A stretch of DNA of 64,000 bases from Kitasatospora arboriphila (GTDB taxonomy: Bacteria; Actinomycetota; Actinomycetes; Mycobacteriales; Mycobacteriaceae), in contig NZ_JNYV01000003.1 in the NCBI RefSeq assembly GCF_000717275.1, positions 372,001 through 436,000 of the forward strand, written 5' to 3'. The translations under genes were made by a program, and so were the position numbers. Shown one piece after another: positions 21,567 to 30,428 of this stretch; position 1 is the first letter of the stretch, and every line of letters begins with the position of its first letter. The notes under the pieces are model-generated. The model saw nothing but the letters and a program-made list of their open reading frames with translations. It did not search any database and was not told where the DNA came from.

Positions 21567-22175
21567 ATGCCGTCAGCCACACCGGTGACCGTCGTGATCC
21601 TCGCGTCGGGCGCCGGCAGCCTGGCATCGGCCCTGCTCGACGCCGCAGAGGACGACGAGTACCCAGCGAACGTCGCGGCTGTCATCTGCGACCGTGACTG
21701 TCCTGCTGAGCAATCCGCGCGTCGGCGAGGTACCCCCACCGCAGTGGTGCCCCTGGAGGGCGACCGCACCGAATGGGACCGTCGACTCACCGACACGGTC
21801 GCGGGTTACGCTCCCGATCTGGTGGTGTCCGCCGGGTTCATGAAGATCCTGGGCACCCACTTCCTCGAACGTTTCGGCGGCCGGACGATCAACGCCCATC
21901 CGGCACTGCTGCCCTCGTTCCCGGGCGCGCATGCTGTGGCCGCCGCGTTGGAGCACGGCGTCAAGGTCACCGGTTCCACGATCCACCTCGTGGACGGCGG
22001 GGTGGACACCGGCCCGATTCTCGCCCAGGCGCCCGTCGCGATCAGCCCAGGCGACGACGAGATCACGTTGCACGAACGAATCAAGATGGTCGAGCGAGTG
22101 CTGCTGGTAGCGGTTGTGCGTTCGATTGCCACCAAAGGTGTTGTCATCGAAGGACGAAAGGCCCACATTCCGTGA
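21567..22175 (+). CDS. purN: Phosphoribosylglycinamide formyltransferase
   Basis: This 202-residue GART folate enzyme has the N-terminal [11 protein letters not shown] phosphate-binding loop, the catalytic [16 protein letters not shown] (Asn/His) and the [16 protein letters not shown] aspartate segment. It formylates GAR in step 3 of purine synthesis using 10-formyl-THF. The stop overlaps the purH GTG (GTGA), so the two are translationally coupled. The length is normal and all catalytic residues are present. Confidence 0.95.
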   Translation: MPSATPVTVVILASGAGSLASALLDAAEDDEYPANVAAVICDRDCPAEQSARRRGTPTAVVPLEGDRTEWDRRLTDTVAGYAPDLVVSAGFMKILGTHFLERFGGRTINAHPALLPSFPGAHAVAAALEHGVKVTGSTIHLVDGGVDTGPILAQAPVAISPGDDEITLHERIKMVERVLLVAVVRSIATKGVVIEGRKAHIP

Positions 22176-23737
22176 GTAGTGACCTGCAGCGCAAACCGTT
22201 TCGACGTGCACTGGTCAGCGTGTACGACAAGACCGGGCTCGCGGAGCTTGCCGAGGGGCTGCACGCCGCCGGCGTCGAGATCGTGTCGACCGGTTCGACC
22301 GCGAAGAAGATCGCCGAGTCCGGTGTACCGGTGCTCGAGGTCTCCGAGCTGACGGGCTTCCCGGAATGCCTCGAGGGCCGGGTCAAGACGTTGCATCCCC
22401 GGGTGCACGCGGGCATCCTCGCCGACACTCGCAAACCCGACCACCTCGACCAGCTCAAGGATCTCGGCATCGAGGCCTTCGAGCTCGTGGTGGTGAATCT
22501 GTATCCGTTCACCGAGACGGTGGCATCGGGCGCGAGTCCGGATGAATGCGTCGAGCAGATCGACATCGGCGGTCCGTCGATGGTGCGCGGTGCCGCAAAG
22601 AATCATCCATCGGTGGCCGTGGTGGTCGATCCAGGGGACTACGCGACGGTCCTGACCGCGGTCGCTGACGGTGGCTTCACGTTGACCGAACGGCAAGCGC
22701 TCGCGGCGAAGGCATTTCGGCACACCGCCGACTACGACGTGGCCGTGGCCTCGTGGATGAGTTCGGTTGTCGCGCCTGAACCCGAGGGCTCGTTGCCGAC
22801 GTGGATCGGCAAGAGCTGGGAACGGTCGTCGGTGTTGCGGTACGGCGAGAATCCGCACCAGTCCGCGGCGTTGTTCGTCGGTGGCTCCGAAGCCCCCGGG
22901 CTGGCGCAGGCCGAACAGTTGCACGGCAAAGAGATGAGTTACAACAACTACACCGACGCCGACGCAGCGTGGCGGGCCGCGTACGACTTCGGCGAACCTG
23001 CGGTCGCGATCATCAAGCACGCCAACCCCTGTGGCATCGCGGTCGACGACGACATCGCGGCGGCGCACCGCAAGGCCCATGCCTGTGACCCGGTGAGTGC
23101 ATACGGCGGCGTGATCGCCGCCAACCGCCCGGTGAGCATGGAGATGGCCGAGCAGGTCGCCGAAATCTTCACAGAGGTGGTGGTGGCGCCCGGGTTCGAG
23201 GACGGCGCACTCTCGGTGCTGACCCGCAAGAAGAACGTACGTGTACTGCTCGCGCAGCCCCCGCAACGCGCGGGCCTGGAACTGCGCCCAGTGTCGGGCG
23301 GGTTGCTCGTGCAACAGCGCGACATCCTCGACGCGAGTGGCGATTCGCCCGAGAACTGGCAGCTGGTTGCCGGTGACCCTGCCGATGACGCGACCCTCGC
23401 CGATCTGGTGTTCGCCTGGCGCGCATGCCGCGCCGTCAAGTCGAATGCGATCCTGCTGGCCAGTGACCAGGCGTCGGTCGGTGTCGGGATGGGCCAGGTG
23501 AACCGGGTGGATTCGGCCCACTTGGCGGTCAAGCGAGCCGGCGAACGAGCGATGAACAGCGTAGGCGCGTCCGACGCCTTCTTCCCCTTCCCGGACGGTC
23601 TTCAGGTGCTGATCGACGGAGGAGTGAAAGCCGTTGTGCAGCCGGGTGGTTCGATCCGCGACAACGAGGTCATCAGTGCCGCACACGATGCCGGCATCAC
23701 GCTGTACCTGACAGGTGCGCGGCACTTCGCCCACTGA
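22172..23737 (+). CDS. purH: Bifunctional AICAR formyltransferase/IMP cyclohydrolase
   Basis: Starting at GTG 22172 gives 521 residues, the normal PurH size; a longer in-frame reading into purN is unlikely. The N-terminal MGS-like cyclohydrolase domain starts [20 protein letters not shown]. The C-terminal transformylase contains IIKHANPCG and ends [14 protein letters not shown]. It performs the last two steps of IMP synthesis. A 21-bp tandem duplication covers its final codons and stop. Confidence 0.95.
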   Translation: MSSDLQRKPFRRALVSVYDKTGLAELAEGLHAAGVEIVSTGSTAKKIAESGVPVLEVSELTGFPECLEGRVKTLHPRVHAGILADTRKPDHLDQLKDLGIEAFELVVVNLYPFTETVASGASPDECVEQIDIGGPSMVRGAAKNHPSVAVVVDPGDYATVLTAVADGGFTLTERQALAAKAFRHTADYDVAVASWMSSVVAPEPEGSLPTWIGKSWERSSVLRYGENPHQSAALFVGGSEAPGLAQAEQLHGKEMSYNNYTDADAAWRAAYDFGEPAVAIIKHANPCGIAVDDDIAAAHRKAHACDPVSAYGGVIAANRPVSMEMAEQVAEIFTEVVVAPGFEDGALSVLTRKKNVRVLLAQPPQRAGLELRPVSGGLLVQQRDILDASGDSPENWQLVAGDPADDATLADLVFAWRACRAVKSNAILLASDQASVGVGMGQVNRVDSAHLAVKRAGERAMNSVGASDAFFPFPDGLQVLIDGGVKAVVQPGGSIRDNEVISAAHDAGITLYLTGARHFAH

Positions 23738-23761
23738 CAACGGCACTTCGCCCACTGACAA
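23720..23761 (+). repeat. 21-bp tandem duplication over the purH stop codon
   Basis: The unit beginning CGGCACTTCGCCCACTGA occurs twice back to back with no mismatch, at 23720-23740 and 23741-23761. The first copy encodes the last PurH residues and the stop; the second is non-coding. This looks like a recent slippage duplication. Confidence 0.9.
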
Positions 23762-23772
23762 CGGCGCGGCGC

Positions 23773-23810
23773 CCTCGTGGCGGTGCTCCCAGACCGGGAC
23801 CGCCACGAGG
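23773..23810. terminator. Hairpin between convergent purH and metQ-like genes
   Basis: A perfect 12-bp stem (CCTCGTGGCGGT / ACCGCCACGAGG) with a 14-nt loop. There is no T-tract on either side, but its position between convergent operons suggests a shared terminator. Confidence 0.6.
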
Positions 23811-23827
23811 ACACCGCATCGGCGTGA

Positions 23828-24745
23828 TCAGATGGGCAGCAGGATGTTCTTCACCTGAGGGTCGGTGGCCAGGTACTCCTGTACCGCAGGGTCTTTGAAC
23901 ACCTGCACCAGCTTCTTGATGTTCTCGGTGTCCTTCCACTTGGTGCCGATGGTCAGCTGGCCGGCGAACTCGTCGGGTGCCGGCGGCGCGAAGATCTGCT
24001 TCTTGATGTCGATGTCGGCGGCGAGGTAGTACTCGGTGTAGCCGACGGCGGCATCGATGTCGGGCAGTGCGCGCGACTGCGCCGCGAAGTCGAGCAGTGT
24101 GAACTGCAGATTCTTCGGGTTGGAGACGATGTCCTTCTGGGTGGCCTTCCACTTGTCTGCCGCCGGGTTCAGCTCGATCAGACCGGCACGCTCGAGCAGC
24201 CACAGGCCCTGCGCCTCATTGGCGGGATCGGAGTACAACGACACGGTGGCGCCGTCGGGCAGCTGCGCGGGGTCGGTGTACTTGTCCGACCAGATGCCGA
24301 ATCCCCAACGGAAGACCGGGGTTGCGGCTTCTTCCTTGAAGTCGGGGTTGGCTTCCAGTACCTGACCCAGCCACAGCTTGTGCTGGTAGATCGTTCCGGC
24401 GACCTCGCCGTCGCTCACCGCTCGGTTGATGGTGGTGCTGTCGGCCAGCCCCTTGAACTTGATCTTCAGATCGTACTTCGGGGCGACTTCCTCGGCGATG
24501 AAGTCGACGAGTGCCTCTTCGGCGGCATTGCCTTCGGCCGTGGCGATCTCGAGTGTCGCACCGGCGGTTTCGTTGGGTGACTTCGAATCCGACCCACCCC
24601 AGAACCGCCATCCGACGAACGCGAGTACCACCGCGACGACAACGCCGATCGCGATGTACAGCGGAAGCCGCCTGCGGGACTTGATGTCGAAGCCGCCGGG
24701 GTCACCGCTTCCGGTGGGGCGCTCAGTTGTGGACGTCATGGTCAT
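23828..24745 (-). CDS. Second MetQ/NlpA-type substrate-binding protein, membrane-anchored and without lipobox
   Basis: The 305-residue protein matches the NlpA family over its mature part (LEIATAEGNAAEEALVDFIAEEVAPKYDLKIKF, YQHKLWLGQVLEANPD, AAVGYTEYYLAA). Its N-terminus is a basic cytoplasmic segment plus one hydrophobic helix (about residues 29-50), with no lipobox Cys, so it is anchored by a transmembrane helix rather than lipid. It is the last gene of a metN-metI-metQ operon on the minus strand. The ligand is unknown and may be methionine, a derivative or another sulfur compound; the TauE/SafE permease next door points to sulfur. Confidence 0.85.
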   Translation of the reverse strand: MTMTSTTERPTGSGDPGGFDIKSRRRLPLYIAIGVVVAVVLAFVGWRFWGGSDSKSPNETAGATLEIATAEGNAAEEALVDFIAEEVAPKYDLKIKFKGLADSTTINRAVSDGEVAGTIYQHKLWLGQVLEANPDFKEEAATPVFRWGFGIWSDKYTDPAQLPDGATVSLYSDPANEAQGLWLLERAGLIELNPAADKWKATQKDIVSNPKNLQFTLLDFAAQSRALPDIDAAVGYTEYYLAADIDIKKQIFAPPAPDEFAGQLTIGTKWKDTENIKKLVQVFKDPAVQEYLATDPQVKNILLPI

Positions 24746-24870
24746 CTCCTCATCGGTGCAAAATCAGGGGTGGGCGAAATCAGTGGGTGTGCAGGGGAAA
24801 ACGGCATGGCAGTGCGCAGTGGGTGTTGCTTCCCGCGTCAGGTGGTCGCGGGTTTCGATCGGGTACGGGG

Positions 24871-25587
24871 TCAGGCGTGTGACCGGGCGCGGATGCTCTG
24901 TCCCGGCGTGAGGTGGCGGACCAGCGCGTCGCCGACGATCTGGATGAGTGCCACCGTGATCACCAAGGTCACGATGGTCGCGATCATCACGCCGTGATCG
25001 AAACGCTGATAGCCGTAGGTGACGGCGATGTAGCCGAGACCGCCGGCGCCGATCGTTCCCGCGATGGCCGAGTATTCGATCATCGCGATGGTGTTGATGG
25101 TGAGGCCGCCGACGATGTTCGGAAGTGCTTCGGGTACTTGCGTCTTCCAGATCACCTGACCGTTGGATGCGCCCGACGCGCGGGCCACATCGATCACCGC
25201 CGGCGGTACCGACCGCAGCGAGTTCTCTACGATTCGGGTGAAGAAGGCGATGCCCGCCAATGACATCGGGACAACGGCTGCGGGTATGCCGATGTTGGTG
25301 CCGGTGATCAGGCGGGTGAGCGGGATGATCGACGTCATCAGGACGAGAAACGGCAACGAGCGGCCGATACTGATCACCCACGACAGCGGTGAGTGGAAGA
25401 CCTTGTTCTCGAACAGGCCGCCAGGCGCCAGGTTGTGGATCGTCGCGCCCAGCGGCACGCCGACGAGCAGTACGATCACCATCACGATCGACACCATCGT
25501 GAGGGTGTCGACGAACGCCGGGATCAGCAGATCCGGGATCTCGTCGGTGGGAACGGTGATCGCCGCGAGGTGCGTGATGTCGCTCAT
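24871..25587 (-). CDS. Second MetI-type ABC permease
   Basis: This 238-residue permease has five hydrophobic segments and an EAA-type loop (IDVARASGASNGQVIWKTQVPEALP). The start overlaps the ATPase gene by 4 bp, and the binding-protein gene follows after about 125 bp. It pairs with the NIL-domain ATPase upstream to form a MetNIQ-type importer. It is clearly divergent from the permease at 3.2 kb, so this is an old paralogue or a separately acquired system rather than a recent duplication. Confidence 0.88.
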   Translation of the reverse strand: MSDITHLAAITVPTDEIPDLLIPAFVDTLTMVSIVMVIVLLVGVPLGATIHNLAPGGLFENKVFHSPLSWVISIGRSLPFLVLMTSIIPLTRLITGTNIGIPAAVVPMSLAGIAFFTRIVENSLRSVPPAVIDVARASGASNGQVIWKTQVPEALPNIVGGLTINTIAMIEYSAIAGTIGAGGLGYIAVTYGYQRFDHGVMIATIVTLVITVALIQIVGDALVRHLTPGQSIRARSHA

Positions 25588-26588
25588 GCCGCGACCTCGA
25601 CCACGGGCTTGACGGGCAGGCTCGTCGAGAGACCATGGCGGGCTGCGCTTTCCAGGAATGCTCCGGCGAGCTCGTCCGGCACCGACACCGTGATCTCGCC
25701 GACGGACACACCGTCGACCACCTGTACGGCGGCCCCGAGGACCGAGATCGGCACGGACAGCTCGGAGCCGATGCGGCTGATCCAGTCGGCAGGCACCGAT
25801 GCCGAGTTGTAGGTGAGTTCGAACGAGCGTTGGCCCGGCTCGGGATCGGCAGAGGTCCCCCGAGGACGCAGCGATCGCCCGAGGACGGAGGTGGAGTCGG
25901 TGAGAAGGTCCACCAGCGAACCCTTTTCGACGATCCGGCCCGCATCCAGGCGGCCGACGCTGTCGGCGACCTTCACGATGGTGTCCATCTCGTGGGTGAT
26001 GAACACCACCGCCAGGTTGAGTTCTTCGCGCACCTCGCGCAGCAGTTCGAGGAAGGAGTCGGTTGTCTGCGGATCAAGGCCCGACGTCGCCTCGTCGGAC
26101 AGCAGCACCGAGGGTCGCAGGGCCAGGGCACGGGCGATGCCCACACGCTGTCGCTGCCCTCCGGACAACTGGTGGGGATACAGGTCCGCGCGGTCGGTGA
26201 GGCCGACCCGGTCGAGGAGCTCGGCCACGCGGTCGCGCGTCTGTCCCTTGGTGACGCCGAGGAATTCCAATGGCAGCGCCACGTTTTCGGCTGCCGTTCG
26301 CCGTGAGAGCAGGCTGGACGACTGGAAGACGGTGCCGATGCGCCGGCGGGCATCGCGCAGGGCCCGGGTGCTCAACTCGGTCAGGTTCTGGTTGTTCACG
26401 ACGACCTTGCCCGACGTGGGCCGTTCGAGCAGGTTGAGGCAGTGGGCGAGGGTGCTCTTGCCGGCGCCGCTCGGTCCGACGATGGCAAAGATCTCGCCGG
26501 GGTCGACGGTGAAACTGACGTCGTCCAGCACAGTCGCGGCCGTCGGCCCGGTGCCGTAGATCTTCCCGAGCTCTTCTACTTCGATCAC
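25584..26588 (-). CDS. Second MetN-type ATP-binding protein with NIL domain
   Basis: I chose the GTG at 26588 (MIEVEELGKIYG, 334 residues); a longer reading to 26693 adds a Pro-rich, unconserved-looking leader. Motifs are Walker A GPSGAGKST, signature LSGGQRQRVGIARAL, Walker B VLLSDEATSGLD and ITHEMD. The C-terminal quarter is a NIL domain, marking the MetN subgroup. Its 5' region holds a structured hairpin (26620-26650). Confidence 0.88.
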   Translation of the reverse strand: MIEVEELGKIYGTGPTAATVLDDVSFTVDPGEIFAIVGPSGAGKSTLAHCLNLLERPTSGKVVVNNQNLTELSTRALRDARRRIGTVFQSSSLLSRRTAAENVALPLEFLGVTKGQTRDRVAELLDRVGLTDRADLYPHQLSGGQRQRVGIARALALRPSVLLSDEATSGLDPQTTDSFLELLREVREELNLAVVFITHEMDTIVKVADSVGRLDAGRIVEKGSLVDLLTDSTSVLGRSLRPRGTSADPEPGQRSFELTYNSASVPADWISRIGSELSVPISVLGAAVQVVDGVSVGEITVSVPDELAGAFLESAARHGLSTSLPVKPVVEVAA

Positions 26589-26619
26589 GAGGTGGTTCTT
26601 TCCAGGAGACAGGGACGGG

Positions 26620-26650
26620 CGTCCCCGGCACACTGGATGCGCCGGGGACG
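26620..26650 (-). promoter_or_regulatory. Leader hairpin upstream of the second metN gene
   Basis: A perfect 10-bp stem (CGTCCCCGGC / GCCGGGGACG) with an 11-nt loop begins 32 nt before the chosen metN start on the minus strand. It does not match a SAM-riboswitch core that I know. It may be an attenuator or operator. Confidence 0.4.
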
Positions 26651-26791
26651 TCGGGTATGACGGAAATGGTGCGCAAGGGTGCGTGTTTGGCACAGCTTTG
26701 CGATCATCGTGACTCCAAGTGGACTACGGACAGTCCGATGTGCCGGGTGCTGGCCGGTACCCGCAAGGGCAAGGCGGAGTAGATTGCCGCT

Positions 26792-27520
26792 GTGGCAGAA
26801 CTGGCATTCCTGATCGCCGCCGGTTTCCTGTCCGGTGTGGTGGGTTACGTGACGGGAATCGCCTCACTCGTCAGCTATCCCGCATTGCTGATTGCCGGAC
26901 TGCCCCCGCTGACCGCGAACATGACCAACACGGTCGCGTTGATCCCCGTCGGGGTCGGGAGCACTGCTCAGGCGCGGAACTCGTTGACCTTCGACAGGCG
27001 TCTAGGCCTCTGGTGTGTTGCCGCCGCGCTCGGGGGAGTGCTGGGATCGGTTCTGCTCCTGTTGACCCCGGCGGGGGCGTTCGAGGCGATCGTCCCGTAC
27101 CTGGTGGCCACCGCGGCCCTGGCAGTACTCGGCCAGCCGCTGATCCGGCGGATCGCCGGCCATCGCGACGCGCCCCGGGTTTTCATGGCGGGCATCGTGG
27201 TGATCGGCGTCTACGGCGGCTACTTCGGGGCCGGCGCTGGCATCATCTTCACCGCACTCGCCCTCATCCTCACCGCGCAGCCCCTCGGCCAGGCGACATT
27301 GATCAAGTCGGTGTTGTTGTGTGCATCGAATGCTGTTGCCGCATTGGGCTTTGCCATCTTCGGCGACGTGGACTGGTCGTCGGCAGCGGCGATGGGGCTC
27401 GGTTGTCTTGCCGGCGGTTGGGTCGGCCCACCCGTCGTGAACCGACTGCCCGTCGCGGTGCTCCGGGTTGCCATCGCGCTGGCGGGTTTCGGACTGGCTG
27501 CCTGGCTCGGACTACGTTGA
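26792..27520 (+). CDS. TauE/SafE-family permease
   Basis: The 242-residue polytopic protein has the paired four-helix repeat of this family: GFLSGVVGYVTGIASLVSYPALL at the start and GVYGGYFGAGAGIIFTALALIL at mid-protein, both Gly-rich. GTG 26792 is preceded by GGCGGAG. Members export or import sulfite, sulfonates, sulfoacetate and related anions. It is divergent from the second metNIQ operon, so a shared role in sulfur compounds is plausible. Convergent with the CoA-transferase gene. Confidence 0.85.
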   Translation: MAELAFLIAAGFLSGVVGYVTGIASLVSYPALLIAGLPPLTANMTNTVALIPVGVGSTAQARNSLTFDRRLGLWCVAAALGGVLGSVLLLLTPAGAFEAIVPYLVATAALAVLGQPLIRRIAGHRDAPRVFMAGIVVIGVYGGYFGAGAGIIFTALALILTAQPLGQATLIKSVLLCASNAVAALGFAIFGDVDWSSAAAMGLGCLAGGWVGPPVVNRLPVAVLRVAIALAGFGLAAWLGLR

Positions 27521-27551
27521 CGAGCGCCGAACTCGGCGGGTGAGTGGCGAC

Positions 27552-28817
27552 TCAGACAACGCCCTCGTCATGCAAGGCCGCCACCGCGTCCGGGCTCAAA
27601 CCCAGTAGGGCGCCGAGGACTTCGCTGTTGTGGTAGCCGGGAACGGGAGCGCCGGCGTTACGGATGCTGCCGGGGGTGCCCGTCAGGTGCGGCACGATAC
27701 CGGGACCCAGCACGGTGTCGTTGATGCGCTCGTCGAAGTGCTCTGCGATCATGCCCCTGGCGATGAGTTGCGGATCACGGATCACCTCGGCGACCGTATT
27801 GATCGGCCCCACAACCACTCCCGCGGCGGTGAGGAGTTGGATCAGCGCGTCGCGCGGCTGCTCGGCAGTCCACTGGGCGATCAGCTCGTCGAGCTCGTCC
27901 TGGTTCTCGCCACGCGCACCGTGTGTGGCGAAACGGGGGTCGGTGCTGAGTTCTGGCCGGCCCATCGCCGTGCACAGCCGGGCGAACACGGTGTCCTGAT
28001 TCGCGCCGATGACAACAAGCGAGCCGTCTCCGGTGGGATAGATGTTCGACGGCGCGATGCCGGCCAGCCGGGTGCCCGAGGGCCCACGGACCACGCCACC
28101 CTGGTCGTAATCGGGGATCGTCGATTCCTGGATCGCCAGGCATGCCTCGTTCAGAGCCGTGTCGACGATCTGGCCCTCCCCTGTGACGGTGCGGCGGTAC
28201 AGCGCTGCGAGAGCCCCGTGCACGGCGAACATCCCTGCCAGGGTGTCGCCCAGTGACAGCGCGATCCGTGGCGGAGGCTGATCGGGATATCCGTTGAGAT
28301 GGCGGAGGCCGCTCACCGCTTCGGCCACGGACGCGTACCCGGCCCGTCCTGCGTCCGGTCCGGTCTGGCCGTAGCCCGACACCCGCACGAGGATGATCCC
28401 CCGATTGCGCTCGCGGAGGACGTCGTAGCCGAGGTCGAGCTTCTCCAGGGTGCCCGGACGAAAGTTCTCCACGATGATGTCGGACTGGTCGACCAGTTCG
28501 AGGAACAGTTCACGTCCGCGTTCGCTGCGGAGGTCGAGGGTGATCGCACGTTTGTTGCGCGCGTACACCGTCCACAGAAATCGGTGACCATCGCGTTCAG
28601 CCTGACCCCATCCGCGCAGCGGATCGGGCAAGCCAGGCGCCTCGATCTTGATGACGTCGGCGCCGAGGTCACCCATCAGGCGGGCGCCGAACGGCCCCGC
28701 GATGAGGGAACCGAGTTCGAGCACCCGGATACCGTCGAGAGCGCCGGCGGGCGGGGTACCACCGCTGGGGGATGTGCTCGACTCTTCGGCCGGTTCCGAC
28801 GGTGTGGGTGGCGTCAT
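27552..28817 (-). CDS. Family III CoA transferase (CaiB/BaiF type)
   Basis: This 421-residue protein has family III landmarks: GIRVLELGSLIAGPFGARLMGDLGADVIKIE, WTVYARNKRAITLDLRSERGRELFLELV, VENFRPGTLEKLDLGYD and LSLGDTLAGMFAVHGALAALY, whose Asp aligns with the acyl-enzyme Asp of formyl-CoA transferase. These enzymes move CoA between carboxylic acids. The donor and acceptor cannot be assigned. It sits in the insert that separates purH from the AAA/VWA pair compared with M. tuberculosis. Confidence 0.87.
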   Translation of the reverse strand: MTPPTPSEPAEESSTSPSGGTPPAGALDGIRVLELGSLIAGPFGARLMGDLGADVIKIEAPGLPDPLRGWGQAERDGHRFLWTVYARNKRAITLDLRSERGRELFLELVDQSDIIVENFRPGTLEKLDLGYDVLRERNRGIILVRVSGYGQTGPDAGRAGYASVAEAVSGLRHLNGYPDQPPPRIALSLGDTLAGMFAVHGALAALYRRTVTGEGQIVDTALNEACLAIQESTIPDYDQGGVVRGPSGTRLAGIAPSNIYPTGDGSLVVIGANQDTVFARLCTAMGRPELSTDPRFATHGARGENQDELDELIAQWTAEQPRDALIQLLTAAGVVVGPINTVAEVIRDPQLIARGMIAEHFDERINDTVLGPGIVPHLTGTPGSIRNAGAPVPGYHNSEVLGALLGLSPDAVAALHDEGVV

Positions 28818-28934
28818 CGGTCAAGTGTCGCCAATGGCCACGAACCCACACCCAATGGGGTGCGCCGAGGCCGCCCCGTGTTCCTCTGCGGGCGTAAACA
28901 AGTGCACTCCGGCGACGAGGCTCGTAGCGTGGAC

Positions 28935-30353
28935 ATGGTGAGCACACCCCACACCACGAACACCCGCTCTGCCCACCCCTCTCCACGGACCCTGGGGGAG
29001 TTGCGTGCCTCCGGCCACGTACAGCGCAGCGTCAAAGACGAGATACGCAACAACCTGCTGTCCGCACTCCGGTCGGGCACCGATCCCTGGCCCGGGATCC
29101 TCGGGTTCGAGACCACCGTCCTGCCCCAGCTCGAGCGTGCGCTGATCGCCGGCCACGACGTGGTGATGCTCGGTGAACGAGGCCAGGGCAAGACGCGTCT
29201 GCTGCGCACGATCGTCGGCCTGCTCGACGAGTGGACCCCGGTCATCGAAGGCTCTGAGCTCGCCGAGCATCCGTACGAGCCCATCACTCCCGGTTCCATC
29301 CGCAAGGCCGCGAACCTGCAGGAAGACCTGCCCATCGGGTGGCTCCACCGCAGCGAGCGCTACAGCGAGAAGCTCGCCACCCCTGATACCTCGGTGGGCG
29401 ACCTCGTCGGTGACGTCGACCCGATGAAGGTCGCCGAGGGCCGCAGTCTCGGTGATCCCGAGACCATCCACTTCGGATTGATCCCGCGCGCACACCGCGG
29501 CATCGTGGCGATCAACGAGCTGCCCGACCTCGCCGAGCGCATCCAGGTCGCCATGCTCAACGTGATGGAAGAACGCGACATCCAGGTCCGCGGGTACAGC
29601 CTCCGACTGCCGCTGGATGTGGTGCTGATGGCCAGTGCCAACCCCGAGGACTACACCAACCGCGGCCGCATCATCACGCCTCTCAAGGACCGTTTCGGCG
29701 CCGAGATCCGCACTCACTACCCGATCGAGTTGGTCGACGAGATCGCGGTGATCGAGCAGGAAGCCGATCTCACCGCGTCGGTACCCACGTTCATCGTCGA
29801 GATCATCGCCCGCTTCACGCGGTACGTGCGCGACCACCCGTCCATCGATCAGCGCTCCGGCGTCTCCGCGCGGTTCGCCATCGCGGGTGCTGAAACGGTT
29901 GCCGCCGCCGCTCTGCATCGCGCCACCATCCTGGGCGAGGACCTCGCGGTCGCGCGCGTCGTGGACCTGTCCTCGGTGATCGAGGTGCTCCGCGGCAAGG
30001 TCGAGTTCGAGTCGGGTGAAGAGGGCCGCGAGATCGAGATCCTCGAACACCTGCTGCGCAAGTCGACGGCCGACACCGTGCGTGCGCACCTCGGTGGTGT
30101 CGACCTGGCCACGCTCGTCACCGCGCTGGAAGCCAGTGACCCGATCATCACCGGTGACCGGGTGTCGGCGAGGGAGTTGCTGACCTCGATGCCCGAGGGC
30201 ACCGACCCCGTCGTGACAAAGATCGCCGAGCGCCTCGAGGCGACGGACGACGGTGAACGGGCCAGTGCACTGGAGCTCGCCCTGGAGGGATTGTTCTTGG
30301 CCCGCCGGATCGGCAAAGAAGCCGACGAGGCAGGCCGGACCGTGTACGGCTAG
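28935..30353 (+). CDS. AAA ATPase of magnesium-chelatase/MoxR type (Rv0958-like)
   Basis: The start is uncertain among GTG 28929, ATG 28935 and GTG 28938; ATG 28935 gives 472 residues. Walker A is GERGQGKT (about residue 79). A Walker B-like IVAINELPDLAERIQVAMLNVMEERDIQVRGY and a sensor LMASANPEDYTNRGRI follow. The next gene encodes a VWA protein, the usual AAA/VWA partnership used for metal insertion or complex assembly. No chelatase large subunit is nearby, so a role in tetrapyrroles is not supported. The order matches Rv0958-Rv0959. Confidence 0.88.
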   Translation: MVSTPHTTNTRSAHPSPRTLGELRASGHVQRSVKDEIRNNLLSALRSGTDPWPGILGFETTVLPQLERALIAGHDVVMLGERGQGKTRLLRTIVGLLDEWTPVIEGSELAEHPYEPITPGSIRKAANLQEDLPIGWLHRSERYSEKLATPDTSVGDLVGDVDPMKVAEGRSLGDPETIHFGLIPRAHRGIVAINELPDLAERIQVAMLNVMEERDIQVRGYSLRLPLDVVLMASANPEDYTNRGRIITPLKDRFGAEIRTHYPIELVDEIAVIEQEADLTASVPTFIVEIIARFTRYVRDHPSIDQRSGVSARFAIAGAETVAAAALHRATILGEDLAVARVVDLSSVIEVLRGKVEFESGEEGREIEILEHLLRKSTADTVRAHLGGVDLATLVTALEASDPIITGDRVSARELLTSMPEGTDPVVTKIAERLEATDDGERASALELALEGLFLARRIGKEADEAGRTVYG

Positions 30354-30395
30354 CCGACATCGGGTTCCGCGGCCGGTCCGCGGAACCGGTGTCGG
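30354..30395 (+). promoter_or_regulatory. Long hairpin between the AAA and VWA genes
   Basis: A 10-bp perfect stem (GGTTCCGCGG / CCGCGGAACC, 5-nt loop) is extended by a second 6-bp stem (CCGACA / TGTCGG) across a small internal loop. It starts immediately after the AAA stop codon and 33 nt before the VWA ATG. No T-tract follows, so it may adjust expression between the two genes rather than end transcription. Confidence 0.55.
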
Positions 30396-30428
30396 TCGGT
30401 TATTCAGACATATGGGACGGGAAAAAGC

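Noticed and set aside
21806-23806. 666-codon minus-strand open frame antisense to purN and purH
   Set aside because: The plus strand encodes intact PurN and PurH; the antisense product has no recognisable motif.
28299-28934. In-frame upstream extension of the AAA gene
   Set aside because: It runs antisense through the CoA-transferase gene and has no family-like sequence; the AAA domain starts well after ATG 28935.
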